Shown one piece after another: positions 1 to 6,916 of a stretch of 9,231 nucleotides of DNA. This stretch comes from Rubritepida sp. (GTDB taxonomy: Bacteria > Pseudomonadota > Alphaproteobacteria > Acetobacterales > Acetobacteraceae). The translations under genes and the position numbers were made by a program. Under the pieces are notes generated by a model. It was not told the DNA's origin, did no database searches, and saw only the letters and a list, made by a program, of their open reading frames with translations. Position 1 is the first letter of the stretch; each line of letters starts with the position of its first letter. The stretch spans positions 1 to 9,231 of the forward strand of contig SKWC01000473.1 of the NCBI GenBank assembly GCA_007129145.1, read 5' to 3'.

Positions 1-607
1 CGCGGTCGGCCACGCGGCGCGCGAAACCGAGGTTCTGCTCGCTCAGCAGCATGGTCAGCCCCGAGCGCTTCAGCGCCAGCACCGCCTCGGCCATGCGCTC
101 CACGATGACCGGGGCCAGGCCCTCGCTCGGTTCGTCCAGCAGCAGCAGGCGCGGGTTGCCCATCAGGGTGCGCGCGATGGTCAGCATCTGCTGCTCGCCC
201 CCGCTCATCCGCCCGCCCGCCCGGTGGCGCATCTCGGCCAGGGCGGGGAAGAGGGCGAAGACGCGCTCGACCGTCCAGGGCTCGATCCCCGGGCGTGGCG
301 GCATGCGCGCGACGTCGAGGTTCTCCAGCACGGTCAGTTCGGTGAAGACGCGGCGGTCCTCCGGGACGTAGCCGATGCCCAGCCGCGCGATCTCGAAGGG
401 CTCGCGCCCCGCGATGTCGCGGCCCTCGAAGCGCAGCCGGCCGGCCGTGGGCGGCACCAGGCCCATGATGGCCTTCATGGTGGTGCTCTTGCCCGCGCCA
501 TTGCGGCCGAGCAGCGCCAGGACCTCGCCGGCGGCGGCGTGCAGGCTCACGTCGTGCAGGATGCGCGCGCGCCCGTAGCCCGCCGCCAGCCCCTCGATGG
601 CGAGCAT
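1..607 (-). CDS. LivF-type ABC transporter ATP-binding protein (partial, C-terminus beyond window)
   Basis: This is the second ATPase of a branched-chain-amino-acid-type (HAAT) importer. It would hydrolyse ATP at the cytoplasmic face of the membrane as a partner of the LivG-type protein encoded just upstream. About 202 residues are visible and the left edge of the window cuts the frame; family members are about 235-240 aa, so roughly 30-40 residues are missing. Visible motifs are Walker A GRNGAGKS (about 34-41), signature MSGGEQQ (about 134-140), Walker B LLLLDEP with catalytic Glu about 159, and SEQN (about 189-192) at the H-loop, where LivF proteins usually carry EQN instead of a His. Two consecutive ATG codons (610 and 607) overlap the livG stop. 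I chose 607 because the GGAGGT at 619-614 then sits 6 nt away, against 3 nt for 610. The start residues MLAIEGL also match LivF starts. The transported substrate is not determined by this subunit. Confidence 0.95.
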   Translation of the reverse strand, partial: MLAIEGLAAGYGRARILHDVSLHAAAGEVLALLGRNGAGKSTTMKAIMGLVPPTAGRLRFEGRDIAGREPFEIARLGIGYVPEDRRVFTELTVLENLDVARMPPRPGIEPWTVERVFALFPALAEMRHRAGGRMSGGEQQMLTIARTLMGNPRLLLLDEPSEGLAPVIVERMAEAVLALKRSGLTMLLSEQNLGFARRVADR

Positions 608-1362
608 CATGGCACCTCCATCCCGCCCAGATAGACGGCGCGCACCCGCGCATCCCCGCGCACCGCATCGGGCGGGCCCTCGGCGATGACGCGGCCGCGG
701 TCCAGCACCAGGATGCGGTCGGCATGGCCGAAGACCACGCCCATGTCGTGCTCGGTGAACAGCACCGCGATGCCGGATTCGCGCGCGAGACGGGCGGTCA
801 GCGCCATCAGCGCCGCGCGCTCGGCCGGCGCCATGCCGGCGGTGGGCTCGTCCATCAGCAGCAGCGCCGGGCCATGCGCCAGCGCGACCGCGAGTTCGAC
901 GCGCTTGAGGTCGCCATAGGCCAGCACGCCGCAGGGGCGGCCCGCCTGTTCGGCCATGCCCACGCGCTCCAGCAGCGCCAGCGCCGGGGCCGGGTCCTCG
1001 CGCGGGACCTGGCCGAGCAGGTCGAAGGCGCGGCCCGCGTGGCTGAGCAGCGCCATCTGGACGTTCTGCAGCACCGAGAGCGAGCCGAAGGTGGCGGTGA
1101 TCTGGAAGGTGCGCCCCACGCCCAGGCGCCAGATGCGCCGCGGCGCGAGGCCGGTGATGTCGCGGCCCCGAAGCCGCACCCGGCCGCGGTCGGGGCGCAA
1201 CTGGCCGTTGATCAGGTTGAAGCAGGTGGATTTTCCCGCGCCATTGGGCCCGATCAGCGCCAGCAACTCGCCGCCCGCCACCGCCAGCGAGACATCGGCC
1301 ACCGCCTGCACGCCGCCGAAGGATTTGTGCAGCCCCTCGGCCGCCAGCACGGGCGGGATCAT
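607..1362 (-). CDS. LivG-type ABC transporter ATP-binding protein
   Basis: This is the first ATPase of the HAAT-type importer, 251 aa, cytoplasmic and expected to pair with the LivF-type ATPase under the fused permease. Motifs in order are Walker A GPNGAGKS (38-45), Q-loop RTFQ (Gln87), signature LAYGD (147-151), Walker B LLLMDEP with catalytic Glu172, and switch His205 in TEHDM. LAYG in place of LSGG is normal for LivG proteins; the following DLKR is a little unlike the usual QQRR. The C-terminal segment after about 215 (ILVLDRGRVIAEG) is the family's usual end. The open frame continues upstream for 33 codons, but that part lies inside the permease gene and is Ala/Arg/Gly-rich noise. The ATG at 1362 overlaps the permease stop as ATGA, and the protein then begins MIPPVLAAEGL, as expected. 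No good Shine-Dalgarno precedes it, so translational coupling is likely. Confidence 0.95.
   Translation of the reverse strand: MIPPVLAAEGLHKSFGGVQAVADVSLAVAGGELLALIGPNGAGKSTCFNLINGQLRPDRGRVRLRGRDITGLAPRRIWRLGVGRTFQITATFGSLSVLQNVQMALLSHAGRAFDLLGQVPREDPAPALALLERVGMAEQAGRPCGVLAYGDLKRVELAVALAHGPALLLMDEPTAGMAPAERAALMALTARLARESGIAVLFTEHDMGVVFGHADRILVLDRGRVIAEGPPDAVRGDARVRAVYLGGMEVP
614..619 (-). promoter_or_regulatory. Strong Shine-Dalgarno for the LivF-type gene
   Basis: GGAGGT on the minus strand lies inside the last codons of the LivG-type gene, 6 nt before the second of two tandem ATG codons. It is the best ribosome-binding site among the transporter genes and decides between the two possible starts. 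It implies that LivF can be initiated independently as well as by coupling to LivG termination. Confidence 0.7.
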
Positions 1363-3200
1363 GGCGCGCGCCGCCCGGCCAGGCGCTGCGCGGCCCCGGC
1401 CAGCCCCTGGGGGAAGAACAGCACCAGCGCCACGATGAGCAGCCCGAGCAGCAGGCGCCACATCTCGAAGGCGCGCATCAGCTGCTCATGCGCCCAGGTG
1501 AAGGCCAGCGCGCCGATGATGGGGCCGCTGACGGTCTGCACGCCCCCCAGCAGGACCATCACCAGCGCGTCCACGCTGCGCGGGATGGCCATGACGGAGG
1601 GAAAGACGCTGCCCTTGGCATAGGCGAACAGCCCGCCCGCGATGCCCGCCGCCACCGCGGCCAGGATGAAGGCCACCCAGCGGATGCGGAAGCCGTCGAG
1701 GCCGATGGCCTCGGCGCGCAGCGGGCTGTCGCGCTGGGCGCGCATGGCCATGCCGAAGGGCGAGAAGATGCTGCGCCGCAGCAGCAGCGTCGCACCCACG
1801 CACAGCCCCAGCGCCAGGTAGTAGAAGGTGAGCTTGGGCGCGGCCCAGTCGCTGGGCCAGACGCCCAATATGCCGTTGTCGCCGCCGGTCAGCTCGATCC
1901 ACTGGAAGGCGGTGGACCAGGCGATCTGGGCGAAGGCCAGTGTCAGCATCGCCGCATAGACGCCCGACAGCCGCACGCAGAAAAAGCCGAACACCGCCCC
2001 CGCCAGCCCCGCGACCAGCGGCGCGGCCAGCAGCCCCGCCTCCATCGGTGCGGCGAAATGCGCCGTCAGCAGCGCCGCGCCATAGGCGCCCATGCCGAAA
2101 TAGGCGGCGTGGCCGAAGCTGACCATGCCGCCCGGCCCCATGATGAAGTGCAGGCTGGCGGCGAACAGCACCATGATCGCGATCTCGGTGAAGACGATCA
2201 GCGCGAATTCGCCCATCAGCGGCGGCACCACCAGCGCCGCGGCCAGCCCCACCAGGCCGATCACGCGCAGCGCCCGGCTGGGCGGGCCGTAGGGGGGTTC
2301 GATGGCGGGCGCGGCATGGGCGGTGGCGGGCGGGCGGCCCAGCAGCCCATAGGGCCGCAGGATCAGCACCACCGCCATCACCAGGAACACCAGCACCAGG
2401 GTGATCTTGGGAAAGATCAGGATGCCGAAGGCCTGCATCTGGCCGATCAGCAGCGCCGCCAGGAAGGCCCCGGGCAAGGAGCCCAGGCCGCCGATCACCA
2501 CCACCACGAAGGCCTCGGCGATGATCGCGAGGTCCATCTGCAGGTTCACGCTCTCGCGCGGGAGCTGCAGCGCGCCGCCGAGCCCCGCCAGCGCGGCACC
2601 CAGGAAGAAGACGGTGGTGAACAGCAGCCGCTGGTTCACGCCCAGCGCGCCCACCATCTCGCGGTCGGCGGTGGCGGCGCGCACGCGGGTGCCCCAGCGG
2701 GTGCGGTGGAACAGCAGCCACAACAGGCCCAGCACCACGGGCCCGACGCAGATCAGGAACAGGTCATACAGCGGGAAGCGCGCGCCGAAGATGTCCACCG
2801 CGCCGCGCAGCCCCGGCGCGCGCGGGCCCAGCAGGTCCTGCGGGCCCCAGATCCACAGCGCCACATCCTGGACGATCAGCACCACACCGAAGGTCGCGAG
2901 AAGCTGGAACAGCTCGGGCGATTTGTAGATGCGCCGCAGCAACAGCACCTCGATCAGCACGCCGATCACGCCCACGATCAGCACCGCCAGCAGCACCCCG
3001 CCCCAGAAGCCGAGATGCCCGCGCGGCAGCGCGCCCACCAGCGTCCAGGCCAGGTAGGCGCCCAGCATGTAGAGGCTGCCATGCGCGAAATTCACGATGC
3101 GCGTGACGCCGAAGATGACCGTGAGCCCCGACGCCACGAGGAAAAGCGAGGAGGCGGTGGCCAGCCCCGACAGGGACTGCGCCAGCAGGTCCTGCCACAA
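1359..3200 (-). CDS. Fused LivH-LivM ABC transporter permease
   Basis: This single 613-aa inner-membrane protein carries both permease halves of a HAAT-type importer, which are usually separate LivH (about 290-310 aa) and LivM (about 320-430 aa) proteins. Residues 1-289 are LivH-like, with the diagnostic IVNFAHGSLYMLGAY at 35-49, an EAA-type coupling loop around 174-189, and GGLGSLPGAF at 237-246. A Pro/Ala-rich linker of about 20 residues (288-308) joins it to a LivM-like half, with GPGGMVSFGHAAYFGMGAY at 355-373, a coupling loop around 480-502 and GGVQTVSGPIIGA at 552-564. Long hydrophobic stretches recur throughout both halves. The frame runs through without a stop, so this is a true fusion. 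The start is TTG at 3200, preceded by AGGA about 10 nt upstream. It lies 6 nt after the binding-protein stop and aligns with normal LivH N-termini; no ATG or GTG fits as well. The gene ends in an ATGA overlap with the LivG-type gene. Confidence 0.95.
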   Translation of the reverse strand: MWQDLLAQSLSGLATASSLFLVASGLTVIFGVTRIVNFAHGSLYMLGAYLAWTLVGALPRGHLGFWGGVLLAVLIVGVIGVLIEVLLLRRIYKSPELFQLLATFGVVLIVQDVALWIWGPQDLLGPRAPGLRGAVDIFGARFPLYDLFLICVGPVVLGLLWLLFHRTRWGTRVRAATADREMVGALGVNQRLLFTTVFFLGAALAGLGGALQLPRESVNLQMDLAIIAEAFVVVVIGGLGSLPGAFLAALLIGQMQAFGILIFPKITLVLVFLVMAVVLILRPYGLLGRPPATAHAAPAIEPPYGPPSRALRVIGLVGLAAALVVPPLMGEFALIVFTEIAIMVLFAASLHFIMGPGGMVSFGHAAYFGMGAYGAALLTAHFAAPMEAGLLAAPLVAGLAGAVFGFFCVRLSGVYAAMLTLAFAQIAWSTAFQWIELTGGDNGILGVWPSDWAAPKLTFYYLALGLCVGATLLLRRSIFSPFGMAMRAQRDSPLRAEAIGLDGFRIRWVAFILAAVAAGIAGGLFAYAKGSVFPSVMAIPRSVDALVMVLLGGVQTVSGPIIGALAFTWAHEQLMRAFEMWRLLLGLLIVALVLFFPQGLAGAAQRLAGRRAP

Positions 3201-3206
3201 GGGGCG

Positions 3207-4424
3207 TCAGTCCTGCGGCCTGAGGCGGCGAACCTCCTCATCCGAGGGCAGGTAGTCGCGGCCATCGGCATAGCGCCAATCCACCATCACGCCCCTGCCC
3301 TGCCGCAGCGCGGTGCGCCCGACATAGGCGCCCAGGGTGGATTGGTGGTCGATGGCGCGGAACTCGGGATCGGCCTCGCCGAAGACGGTGGGGAAGGTCA
3401 TGCCGCGCAGCGCGTCCACCATCTTCTCGGTGTCGGTGTCGGCCGCGGTCGCCTCCAGCATGCGGCGGATCACGGTCACGCTGTCGAAGCCCAGCGCCGA
3501 GCCGAGCCGCGGATGGGTGTTGAAGCGCGCCTGGTAGGCCTCGCGGAAGCGCACATGGCCGGGCGTGTTCAGCTCCTGCCAGGGGTAGCCGGTGACGATC
3601 CAGCCCTCCGGCGCCTCATCGCCCAGCGGGTCGAGGTATTCGGGCTCGCCGGTCAGCAGGGAAACCATGGTGCGGCCGTCGAACAGGCCCCGGGTCGAGC
3701 CCTGCCGGACGAAATTGGTCAGATCCGCGCCGAAGGTGACGTTGAAGATGGCCTCCGGCCGCGCCCCGGCGAGCGCCTGCACGGTGGCGCCGGCGTCGAT
3801 GCGGCCGAGGGCGGGGAATTGCTCGGCCACGAATTCCACATCCGGCTTTGCGCGGGACAGCAATTCGCGGAACCAGCGCACCGCCGACTGGCCATATTCG
3901 TAGTTGGGCGCAACCGTGGCCCAGCGCCGCGCGGGCAGCTTCGCGGCTTCCTCGACCAGCATGGCGCATTGCATGTAGGTGGAGGGGCGCAGGCGGAAGA
4001 TGTAGCGATGCCCCTGCGCCCAGACCAGCGCGTCGCTCAGCGGCTCGGTGGCGAGGTAGAGGCGGCGGTTGCGCCGCGCCACATCGGACACCGCCAGCCC
4101 CACATGCGACAGGAAGCCGCCGGCCAACAGGTCCACGCGCTCATTGTTCAGCAATTCGCCCGCATGGCGCACCGCATCCTCGGGCCGGCCGTTGTCGTCG
4201 CGGAAGATCGTCTCGATCCGCCGCCCGGCGATGCCGCCGGCCGCGTTGATCTCCTCCTCCGCCATCTGCCAGGCTTGGCGGTAGGGCAGCAGGAAGGCGG
4301 GGATGGCCGAGTAGGAGTTGATCTCCCCGATGCGGATGACCGAGGGCTGGGCGTGCAGCGCGGGCGCGGCGAGGGAGGCGGCGGCGCCCAGGAGGGCAAC
4401 GCGGCGCGGCAGGGTGGGGATCAT
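3207..4424 (-). CDS. Liv-type (Peripla_BP_6) ABC transporter substrate-binding protein
   Basis: This is the periplasmic solute receptor of the importer, 405 aa including a signal peptide. Residues 1-25 form an n-region with paired arginines (PRRVALLG), a hydrophobic Ala/Leu core and an AXA-like cleavage site (ALHA, then QPSV). Sec export is likely, and the RR pair leaves Tat possible. The mature part shows the type-I periplasmic-binding fold common to LivJ-like proteins: the first strand VIRIGEINSYS (29-39), a helix with AEEEINAAGGIAGRRIE (55-71), RDDNGRPEDAV (75-85), and PNYEYGQSAVRWF (173-185). The segments that bind the amino-acid backbone in LivJ read differently here (GGFLSH at 102-107 and TEPLSDAL at 126-133), so the ligand is probably not a branched-chain amino acid. 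The start at 4424 is chosen over an upstream in-frame ATG because a GGGAGG lies 6 nt before it and because it gives a proper signal peptide. Confidence 0.93.
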   Translation of the reverse strand: MIPTLPRRVALLGAAASLAAPALHAQPSVIRIGEINSYSAIPAFLLPYRQAWQMAEEEINAAGGIAGRRIETIFRDDNGRPEDAVRHAGELLNNERVDLLAGGFLSHVGLAVSDVARRNRRLYLATEPLSDALVWAQGHRYIFRLRPSTYMQCAMLVEEAAKLPARRWATVAPNYEYGQSAVRWFRELLSRAKPDVEFVAEQFPALGRIDAGATVQALAGARPEAIFNVTFGADLTNFVRQGSTRGLFDGRTMVSLLTGEPEYLDPLGDEAPEGWIVTGYPWQELNTPGHVRFREAYQARFNTHPRLGSALGFDSVTVIRRMLEATAADTDTEKMVDALRGMTFPTVFGEADPEFRAIDHQSTLGAYVGRTALRQGRGVMVDWRYADGRDYLPSDEEVRRLRPQD

Positions 4425-4430
4425 GGGCGG

Positions 4431-4436
4431 CCTCCC
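4431..4436 (-). promoter_or_regulatory. Shine-Dalgarno of the substrate-binding protein gene
   Basis: GGGAGG on the minus strand, 6 nt before the ATG at 4424. It fixes the start at the codon that gives a clean signal peptide, instead of an in-frame ATG 84 nt upstream. The good site fits the usual need for excess periplasmic receptor over membrane components, since the permease downstream has a TTG start. Confidence 0.75.
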
Positions 4437-4479
4437 GGGATCAGGCTCTTGGCTGGATGGAGCGCCGTTCGGCCAAGCC

Positions 4480-4508
4480 AAAATGCGCCCCCCCGCCCCG
4501 GGGATCAA
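4480..4508 (-). promoter_or_regulatory. Possible weak sigma-70-type promoter for the transporter genes
   Basis: On the minus strand TTGATC (4508-4503) and CATTTT (4485-4480) are separated by 17 nt. They would place a start site near 4473, about 50 nt before the binding-protein ATG. The -35 is close to TTGACA, while the -10 keeps only the second-position A, third-position T and final T of TATAAT. The spacer contains a run of seven G. The match is modest, and in very GC-rich DNA such matches are weak evidence. The 124-nt gap, the largest between genes of the cluster, makes an internal promoter reasonable. Confidence 0.3.
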
Positions 4509-4510
4509 GA

Positions 4511-4531
4511 GGCGGAACGCATGGTTCCGCC
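4511..4531 (-). terminator. Hairpin between the catabolic block and the transporter block
   Basis: A perfect 8-bp inverted repeat (GGCGGAAC / GTTCCGCC, arms 4511-4518 and 4524-4531) with a 5-nt loop begins 17 nt after the stop of the small-subunit acyl-CoA dehydrogenase. In the minus-strand transcript it is followed by UCUUGAUCC, so the U-tract is too short for a convincing intrinsic terminator. It may be a leaky terminator, an attenuator, or an mRNA-stabilising or processing hairpin that sets different levels for enzymes and transporter. The structure itself is clear; the function is inferred. Confidence 0.5.
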
Positions 4532-4548
4532 CCCGGTGTCGCGGATCC

Positions 4549-5694
4549 TCAGGCGGCCTGGACCAGCCCGCCGATGTCGGACAGGGCGCGCAGGTGGAAG
4601 TCGGTGTCGCCGAACATGGCCTCGTTCACCGTCAGCCGCTTGAAGTAGTGGCCCGCGGCGTATTCCATCGTCATGGCGATGCCGCCGTGCAGCTGGATGG
4701 CGTTCTGGCCGACGAAGCGCTGCGACCGGCCGATCTGCGCCTTCACCGCATGCATGTTGCGCCGCCGTTCGGGCGCATCGGTCTCGCGCGCCGCCATGGT
4801 GGCGAAATAGGCCATGCTGCGCGACTGCTCGATGGCCACCAGCATGTCGGCCGCCTTGTGCTGCAGCGCCTGGAAGCTGCCGATGGCGCGGCCGAACTGC
4901 TGGCGCGTCTTCATATAGTCCAGCGTCATGGCGTGGATCACGTCCATGGCACCGATCGCCTCGGCGGCGAGTGCCGCGATCGCCTCATCCACCACGGCGT
5001 TGACCAGGGGCAGGCCGCCCTCGGGATCGCCCAGCACGGCCTCGGCGTGGGCGGCGCTGAACTCGACCTCGGCGGCGCGGCTGCCATCCACCATGCGGAA
5101 GCCGCGGATGTTCACGCCGTCGGACCTGGCGGGGACGACGAAGACGCCGATGCCGCCCGCGTCGCGCTGCCCGCCCGCCACGCGCGCGGTGACGATGAAG
5201 CGGTCGGCGGTGTCGCCATGCAGCACCATGCCCTTGCGGCCGGTGATGACCCAGCCCGTGCCATCCTTCTTCGCGGTGGTGGCCACGTCATGCAGGTCGT
5301 AGCGCGACTGGCGCTCCTGCTGGGCGAAGGCCAGCAGCAGGCCGCCCGCGGCGATGTCCTCCACCATGGCGGCGCGCAAGCCGGGCTCGGCGCCGTGGCG
5401 CAGGAAGCCGCCGCCCAGCACCACCGTGCTGAACCAGGGTTCGAGGGTGATGTGCCGGCCCATCTGCTCGGCCACGATCATCACCTCCTCGCCGCCGCCG
5501 CCGAAGCCGCCATCCTCCTCGTCGAAGGGCAGGCCGAGCAGGCCGAGTTCCGCATACTGCGCCCAGAGGTCGCGGCTCCAGCCGGTCTCGCTGGCCATGT
5601 AGGCCTTGCGGTTCTCGAAGCCGTATTTGTCGCCCAGCAGGCGGCGCAGGCTGTCCTGCAGCATCCCCTGGGATTCGTTCAGGTCGAAGTCCAT
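4549..5694 (-). CDS. Acyl-CoA dehydrogenase, small-subunit (PimD-like) type
   Basis: This is a 381-aa FAD flavoenzyme of the acyl-CoA dehydrogenase family, cytoplasmic, probably forming a heteromer with the dehydrogenase encoded immediately upstream. Its reaction would be alpha,beta-dehydrogenation of an acyl-CoA. Visible elements are the N-terminal helical domain (about 1-115), a middle beta domain with GWVITGRKGMVLHGDTADRFIV (147-168), and the C-terminal helical domain with the FAD-contact pattern TRQQFGRAIGSFQALQHK (263-280) and QNAIQLHGGIAMTMEY (330-345). The MCAD catalytic Glu position near the C-terminus reads FGDT, so the usual YEGT glutamate is absent. Asp236/Glu237 lie near the alternative helix-G position, but the register is uncertain. 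The N-terminus MDFDLNESQGMLQDSLR is typical of PimD-like proteins, and the start at 5694 lies 4 nt after the upstream stop. An in-frame extension to 5841 overlaps the upstream gene and is rejected. Whether this subunit is catalytic or structural cannot be settled here. Confidence 0.9.
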   Translation of the reverse strand: MDFDLNESQGMLQDSLRRLLGDKYGFENRKAYMASETGWSRDLWAQYAELGLLGLPFDEEDGGFGGGGEEVMIVAEQMGRHITLEPWFSTVVLGGGFLRHGAEPGLRAAMVEDIAAGGLLLAFAQQERQSRYDLHDVATTAKKDGTGWVITGRKGMVLHGDTADRFIVTARVAGGQRDAGGIGVFVVPARSDGVNIRGFRMVDGSRAAEVEFSAAHAEAVLGDPEGGLPLVNAVVDEAIAALAAEAIGAMDVIHAMTLDYMKTRQQFGRAIGSFQALQHKAADMLVAIEQSRSMAYFATMAARETDAPERRRNMHAVKAQIGRSQRFVGQNAIQLHGGIAMTMEYAAGHYFKRLTVNEAMFGDTDFHLRALSDIGGLVQAA

Positions 5695-5698
5695 GTTC

Positions 5699-6901
5699 TC
5701 ACAATCCCAGGAAAGCTTTCGCCATGATGTTGCGCTGGATCTCGTTGGACCCGCCGTAGATGCTCTGCTTGCGCCAGTTGAAATAGACGCCGGCCAGGCC
5801 GAAGGCCCAATCGGGCGCCACTTCCCATTCGTTGCTGCCATCGGCGTCCGGGTCGCCGTCCACCCAGGCGTAGGGGCCGGCCGCCTTCATCAGCAGCTCC
5901 GAGACACCCTGCTGGATCTCGGTGCCCTTGATCTTGAGCACCGAGGTCGCGGGGTCGGGCTTGCCGGTGCCGGCGCGCTTCGTCTCATTGGCGATGACGC
6001 GCATCACGGTCATCTCCAGCGCCTTCAGCTCGACCTCCATCTCGGTCATCTGGCGGCGGAACTCGGGGTCCTCGATCAGCGGGCGGCCGCCATCCATCGT
6101 CTCGCGCGCGATGATCTTGAGGCGGCGGATGCGCTCACGGCTGGCGCCCACGCGGGCCTGGCCGAAGCGCTCATTGCCCAGCAGGAACTTGGCGCAATCC
6201 CAGCCCTTGTTCTCCTGGCCGACCAGATGGTCGAGCGGCACCTTCACATCGTCGAACCAGACCTCGTTCACCTCGTGCCCGCCCTCGATGGTCACGATGG
6301 GGCGCACGGTGATGCCCGGCGTCTTCATGTCCACCAGGAAGAAGGAGATGCCCTCCTGCTTCTTCGCCGCCGGGTCGGTGCGCGCGAGGACGAAGATCCA
6401 GTCGGCGTGCTGCGCCAGCGTCGTCCAGGTCTTCTGGCCGTTGATAACCCAGTGGTCGCCGTCACGCACCGCGCGGCACTTGAGGCCCGCGAGGTCCGAG
6501 CCCGCGCCGGGTTCGGAGAAGCCCTGGCACCACCAGTCATCGAGGTTGAGCATGCGCGGCAGGAAGCGCTGCTTCTGCGCCTCGGTGCCGAATTCGATGA
6601 TCACGGGGCCGCACATGTTGATGTTGAAGCCGAGCGGCACCGGCGCGGGCCACATCTGCAGCTCCTCGCGGAAAATGTATTTCTGCGCGGGCGTCCAGCC
6701 GGTGCCGCCGTATTGCTTGGGCCATTCGGGGGCGGCCCAGCCGCGGGCGTTCAGCTTGCGCTGCCATTCCACCACCATCTGCTTGGTGGGGGACTTGCCC
6801 GCGATCATGTGCTGGCGCGTCGCCTCGGGGCATTCCGCGGCCAGGAAGTCGCGCACTTCCTGGCGGAAGGCGCGCTCTTCGTCGGTGAAGCGCAGTTCCA
6901 T
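5699..6901 (-). CDS. Acyl-CoA dehydrogenase, large-subunit (PimC-like) type
   Basis: This is a 400-aa acyl-CoA dehydrogenase that would oxidise an acyl-CoA to the trans-2-enoyl-CoA, passing electrons through FAD to electron-transfer flavoprotein. Family landmarks are the N-terminal RFTDEERAFRQEVRDFL (4-20), CQGFSEPGAGSDLAGLKCRA (125-144), WVINGQKTWTTLAQHADWI (151-169), and the C-terminal SIYGGSNEIQRNIMAKAFL (380-398). The MCAD-type catalytic Glu is replaced by Gly383 in YGG. Glu244 in NERFG lies where isovaleryl- and long-chain acyl-CoA dehydrogenases keep their base on helix G, so it is the likely catalytic residue. The acidic, aromatic insert before the C-terminal motif (about 347-370) recalls PimC-type large subunits of dicarboxylate degradation. 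The ATG at 6901 follows the upstream stop by 15 nt with AGGGA (6916-6912) as ribosome-binding site. A 4-nt gap to the small-subunit gene suggests coupled synthesis of a heteromer. Confidence 0.93.
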   Translation of the reverse strand: MELRFTDEERAFRQEVRDFLAAECPEATRQHMIAGKSPTKQMVVEWQRKLNARGWAAPEWPKQYGGTGWTPAQKYIFREELQMWPAPVPLGFNINMCGPVIIEFGTEAQKQRFLPRMLNLDDWWCQGFSEPGAGSDLAGLKCRAVRDGDHWVINGQKTWTTLAQHADWIFVLARTDPAAKKQEGISFFLVDMKTPGITVRPIVTIEGGHEVNEVWFDDVKVPLDHLVGQENKGWDCAKFLLGNERFGQARVGASRERIRRLKIIARETMDGGRPLIEDPEFRRQMTEMEVELKALEMTVMRVIANETKRAGTGKPDPATSVLKIKGTEIQQGVSELLMKAAGPYAWVDGDPDADGSNEWEVAPDWAFGLAGVYFNWRKQSIYGGSNEIQRNIMAKAFLGL

Positions 6902-6916
6902 GGCTTTCTCTTCCCT

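Noticed and set aside
1363..1461. N-terminal extension of the LivG-type ATPase
   Set aside because: It lies inside the permease gene and has no ABC homology; the ATG at 1362 in the ATGA overlap gives a normal LivG N-terminus.
4488..4494. Run of seven C (plus strand) as a possible phase-variable tract
   Set aside because: It is short, lies outside any coding region, and is unremarkable in DNA of this composition; at most it could alter promoter spacing.
4496..4503. CCCCGGGG palindrome as an operator
   Set aside because: An 8-bp all-GC palindrome is expected by chance in such GC-rich sequence, and nothing else supports it.
4425..4508. N-terminal extension of the substrate-binding protein
   Set aside because: It would place 28 polar residues ahead of the signal peptide, and the ribosome-binding site lies before the inner ATG at 4424.
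1488..4643. A plus-strand open frame of 1051 codons opposite the permease and binding-protein genes
   Set aside because: It is rich in Gln, His, Gly, Ala and Arg and low-complexity in look, with no family motifs. The minus strand in the same place encodes proteins with clear domains and signal peptide.
4318..5727. A plus-strand open frame of 469 codons opposite the small-subunit acyl-CoA dehydrogenase
   Set aside because: Antisense shadow: no motifs, His/Ala/Gly-rich composition, and it spans the intergenic gap and two real genes.
5695..5841. N-terminal extension of the small-subunit dehydrogenase
   Set aside because: It overlaps the conserved C-terminal motif of the large-subunit gene in another frame and encodes Ser/Ala/Arg-rich sequence unlike the family; the proper start is the ATG at 5694.
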